The translations under genes were made by a program, and so were the position numbers. Positions 62,778 through 64,000 of a stretch of DNA of 64,000 nucleotides are shown here, piece after piece. The stretch comes from Lachnospiraceae bacterium (GTDB taxonomy: Bacteria > Bacillota > Clostridia > Lachnospirales > Lachnospiraceae), in assembly GCA_017936885.1 (NCBI GenBank), contig JAGBEO010000013.1, positions 310,001-374,000 on the forward strand, written 5' to 3'. The notes under the pieces are model-generated. The model had not been told where the DNA came from and ran no database searches. It saw nothing but the letters and a program-made list of their open reading frames with translations. Position 1 is the stretch's first letter. Each line of letters opens with the position of its first letter.

Positions 62778-64000
62778 TTATGCTCTCATGTCAAAGGATG
62801 TCCTGCTTAAGACAGAAATATTTTTATCCTGATTTAAAATCGTCTGCATAATGCCTGCCGCATCCTTCTCATCCTCAGACTCCTTCATCTGAAACTGTGC
62901 TTTCAGATCATATCCCCGCTTCGCCAGTCGCTCATTCAGAAGATCGATATGCTGTTCGATCAGATCCATAGCGCTCTCGTCACGGAGAGTAAAATTCGTA
63001 TTCACCTTCTGGTTCTGCATGGTCACATACACATCCAAAGGACCTAAATGCTCCATATCGAGATGAAGAAGTGCGCTCACCTTTCCATCCTTAGCCGCCA
63101 GATTCTTCTTGTTCGTATAGACATACAAGTCCCCATGAGCATTATTTCCCGCCATTTTAAGCGGAAGCTGGATGTAAGTAAACACTTGATTCATCTTATT
63201 CATAAAATCCACATTATTCTGCAGATTCTGTACGCTTTTGGCTGCCGGATTATCTCCTTTTCCCGCAGCCTGTAAAGCTTCATGCAGCTTCGCGGTCTGC
63301 TCTTTGATCCGCTCATAGAGCTGTTCCACTTTATCCGGCTCTGCCACATTCTTCGGCTCAATCAGCCATTGTTTTTCTATTTCCGATCTTAACAGCGTTT
63401 GAAATTCCTTGCTGTCTAAGACACGCCCCAATTCATGAGGAAGCGCGCCTCCCGTATCTGCTTTCGGCATAAACGCTTTGATCAGGTTCAATATTTCTTT
63501 CGCCGGCATCTCCCCGTTTTTGATTTGCTCTGTCTGGGCCTCGTCTGCTCCCAGTTCTCTTAACAAGTCACCTAACGTATTCCATTGCTGCTTAGTCAAT
63601 ACCGGTGTTTCCATATTTCCGGCAACATTTCCATTGCCGTTTTGCAGACCGATTCCCGTTTCTGACTGCTCTGCTTTTCCAGATACCGTATTTTGCAAGA
63701 TACTGTCGGCAAGTTCTTCCATCCCTGCCTCCGCAGCCTGTTGCAGCGCTTCTCCGGTTACAGCTTCCTGCCCGGCAGCTTCACGCAGGATAACGGTATC
63801 CTCCTGCCCTGCTGCAAAAATATCCAATACACTTTGATAAAAGCTTACTGCCTGCTGTGTTTTCCCCTCACTCATCAGTTCTGCAAACACTTCCGGCAGC
63901 TCGTTCATAATAGTCTCTGCACTTCCGAGAATCTGATGATTCGAATTCATATACTGTTCAAACTGTTCAATATTCGCTTCGGTAATGGGAAGTCCCAGTC
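62778..64000 (-). CDS. FliK/YlqG-like flagellar hook-length-control-type protein, partial at right edge
   Basis: The C-terminal 200 residues show the hook-length-control (Flg_hook) pattern: YIQLPLKMAGNNAHGDLYVY, LLHLDMEHLGPLDVYVTMQN, NTNFTLRDESAMDLIEQHID and LNERLAKRGYDLKAQF. Although an internal ATG exists at 63950, the frame stays open to the right edge (LGLPITEANIEQFEQYM just before it is family-like), so the true start lies beyond 64000. The N-terminal part is Gln/Glu-rich and low in complexity, as in FliK. The position upstream of the FlhB-like gene equals ylqG-ylqH of Bacillus. Confidence 0.8.
   Translation of the reverse strand, partial: LGLPITEANIEQFEQYMNSNHQILGSAETIMNELPEVFAELMSEGKTQQAVSFYQSVLDIFAAGQEDTVILREAAGQEAVTGEALQQAAEAGMEELADSILQNTVSGKAEQSETGIGLQNGNGNVAGNMETPVLTKQQWNTLGDLLRELGADEAQTEQIKNGEMPAKEILNLIKAFMPKADTGGALPHELGRVLDSKEFQTLLRSEIEKQWLIEPKNVAEPDKVEQLYERIKEQTAKLHEALQAAGKGDNPAAKSVQNLQNNVDFMNKMNQVFTYIQLPLKMAGNNAHGDLYVYTNKKNLAAKDGKVSALLHLDMEHLGPLDVYVTMQNQKVNTNFTLRDESAMDLIEQHIDLLNERLAKRGYDLKAQFQMKESEDEKDAAGIMQTILNQDKNISVLSRTSFDMRA

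Noticed and set aside
62778-63950. complete FliK-like gene starting at ATG 63950
   Set aside because: The frame stays open to position 64000 with family-like residues, so the true start is outside the window.
1-64000. CRISPR array, insertion sequence, integrase or rRNA genes
   Set aside because: No repeat-spacer pattern, transposase, recombinase motif or rRNA-like sequence was seen anywhere in the window.

Overview
The window looks like chromosome of a motile, strictly anaerobic Gram-positive of the Lachnospiraceae (Clostridium cluster XIVa type). The reasons are the anaerobic class III ribonucleotide reductase (nrdD/nrdG), a tyrosine T-box leader on tyrS, the der-plsY-gpsA, yajC/tgt and serC/serA neighbourhoods with DUF1015, the clostridial style of the sensor kinases, strong AGGAGG-type ribosome binding sites, and flagellum-linked genes (a FliK-like protein and a free-standing FlhB C-terminal-like protein) at the right edge. 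Genus cannot be assigned from what is visible.

Positions 1 to about 9490 are an accessory, AT-rich island that looks like a mobile element. It holds a YkgJ-TerB-HNH operon running off the left edge, a small Xre regulator with three 17-bp tandem repeats upstream, an archaeo-eukaryotic-type primase fused to a helicase, an excisionase-like HTH protein, a Phd/RelE-type toxin-antitoxin pair, an AIPR-family anti-phage protein with a restriction-nuclease-like N-terminus, a decayed UPF0175/PIN toxin-antitoxin pair, a winged-helix fragment and a double-HTH regulator. No integrase lies inside the window. The island ends against an ABC transporter ATPase gene that has lost its 5' part, so the right element/chromosome boundary is probably close to 9490.

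From about 9490 to 64000 the content is core chromosome: the truncated ABC ATPase with its permease; a GNAT protein; nrdD-nrdG with NrdR-like boxes, flanked by two paralogous small proteins; tRNA-Thr; an MscS channel; DUF1015-glgB, where GlgB carries a long Lys/Ala/Glu tail; serC-serA; and a leuB / GT-C membrane protein / ilvD / ilvB / L,D-transpeptidase unit. Then follow a DUF4854-type lipoprotein, yajC, VanY-like carboxypeptidase-tgt, aroC, a block of secreted proteins (GH25 lysozyme, BMP-type lipoprotein, DUF5722 lipoprotein), and tyrS with a DRE-TIM aldolase behind a T-box.

Positions 43793-49749 encode a signalling unit: a receiver/HD-GYP phosphodiesterase, then two paralogous multi-domain kinases that are both degenerate, but in different places. 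One keeps the phospho-accepting His and lacks recognisable ATP-binding boxes. The other keeps the ATP-binding glycine boxes but has Tyr in place of the His. The rest is MoxR/VWA, metF, der-plsY-gpsA, a long PRPP-synthetase homologue, an OmpR-type two-component system, pgeF, yraN and the flagellar-type genes.

The best candidates for something new are the YkgJ-TerB-HNH operon (positions 1-1634) and the complementary degenerate kinase pair coupled to HD-GYP (43793-49749). Gene calls rest on motif recognition by eye; no database search was run.
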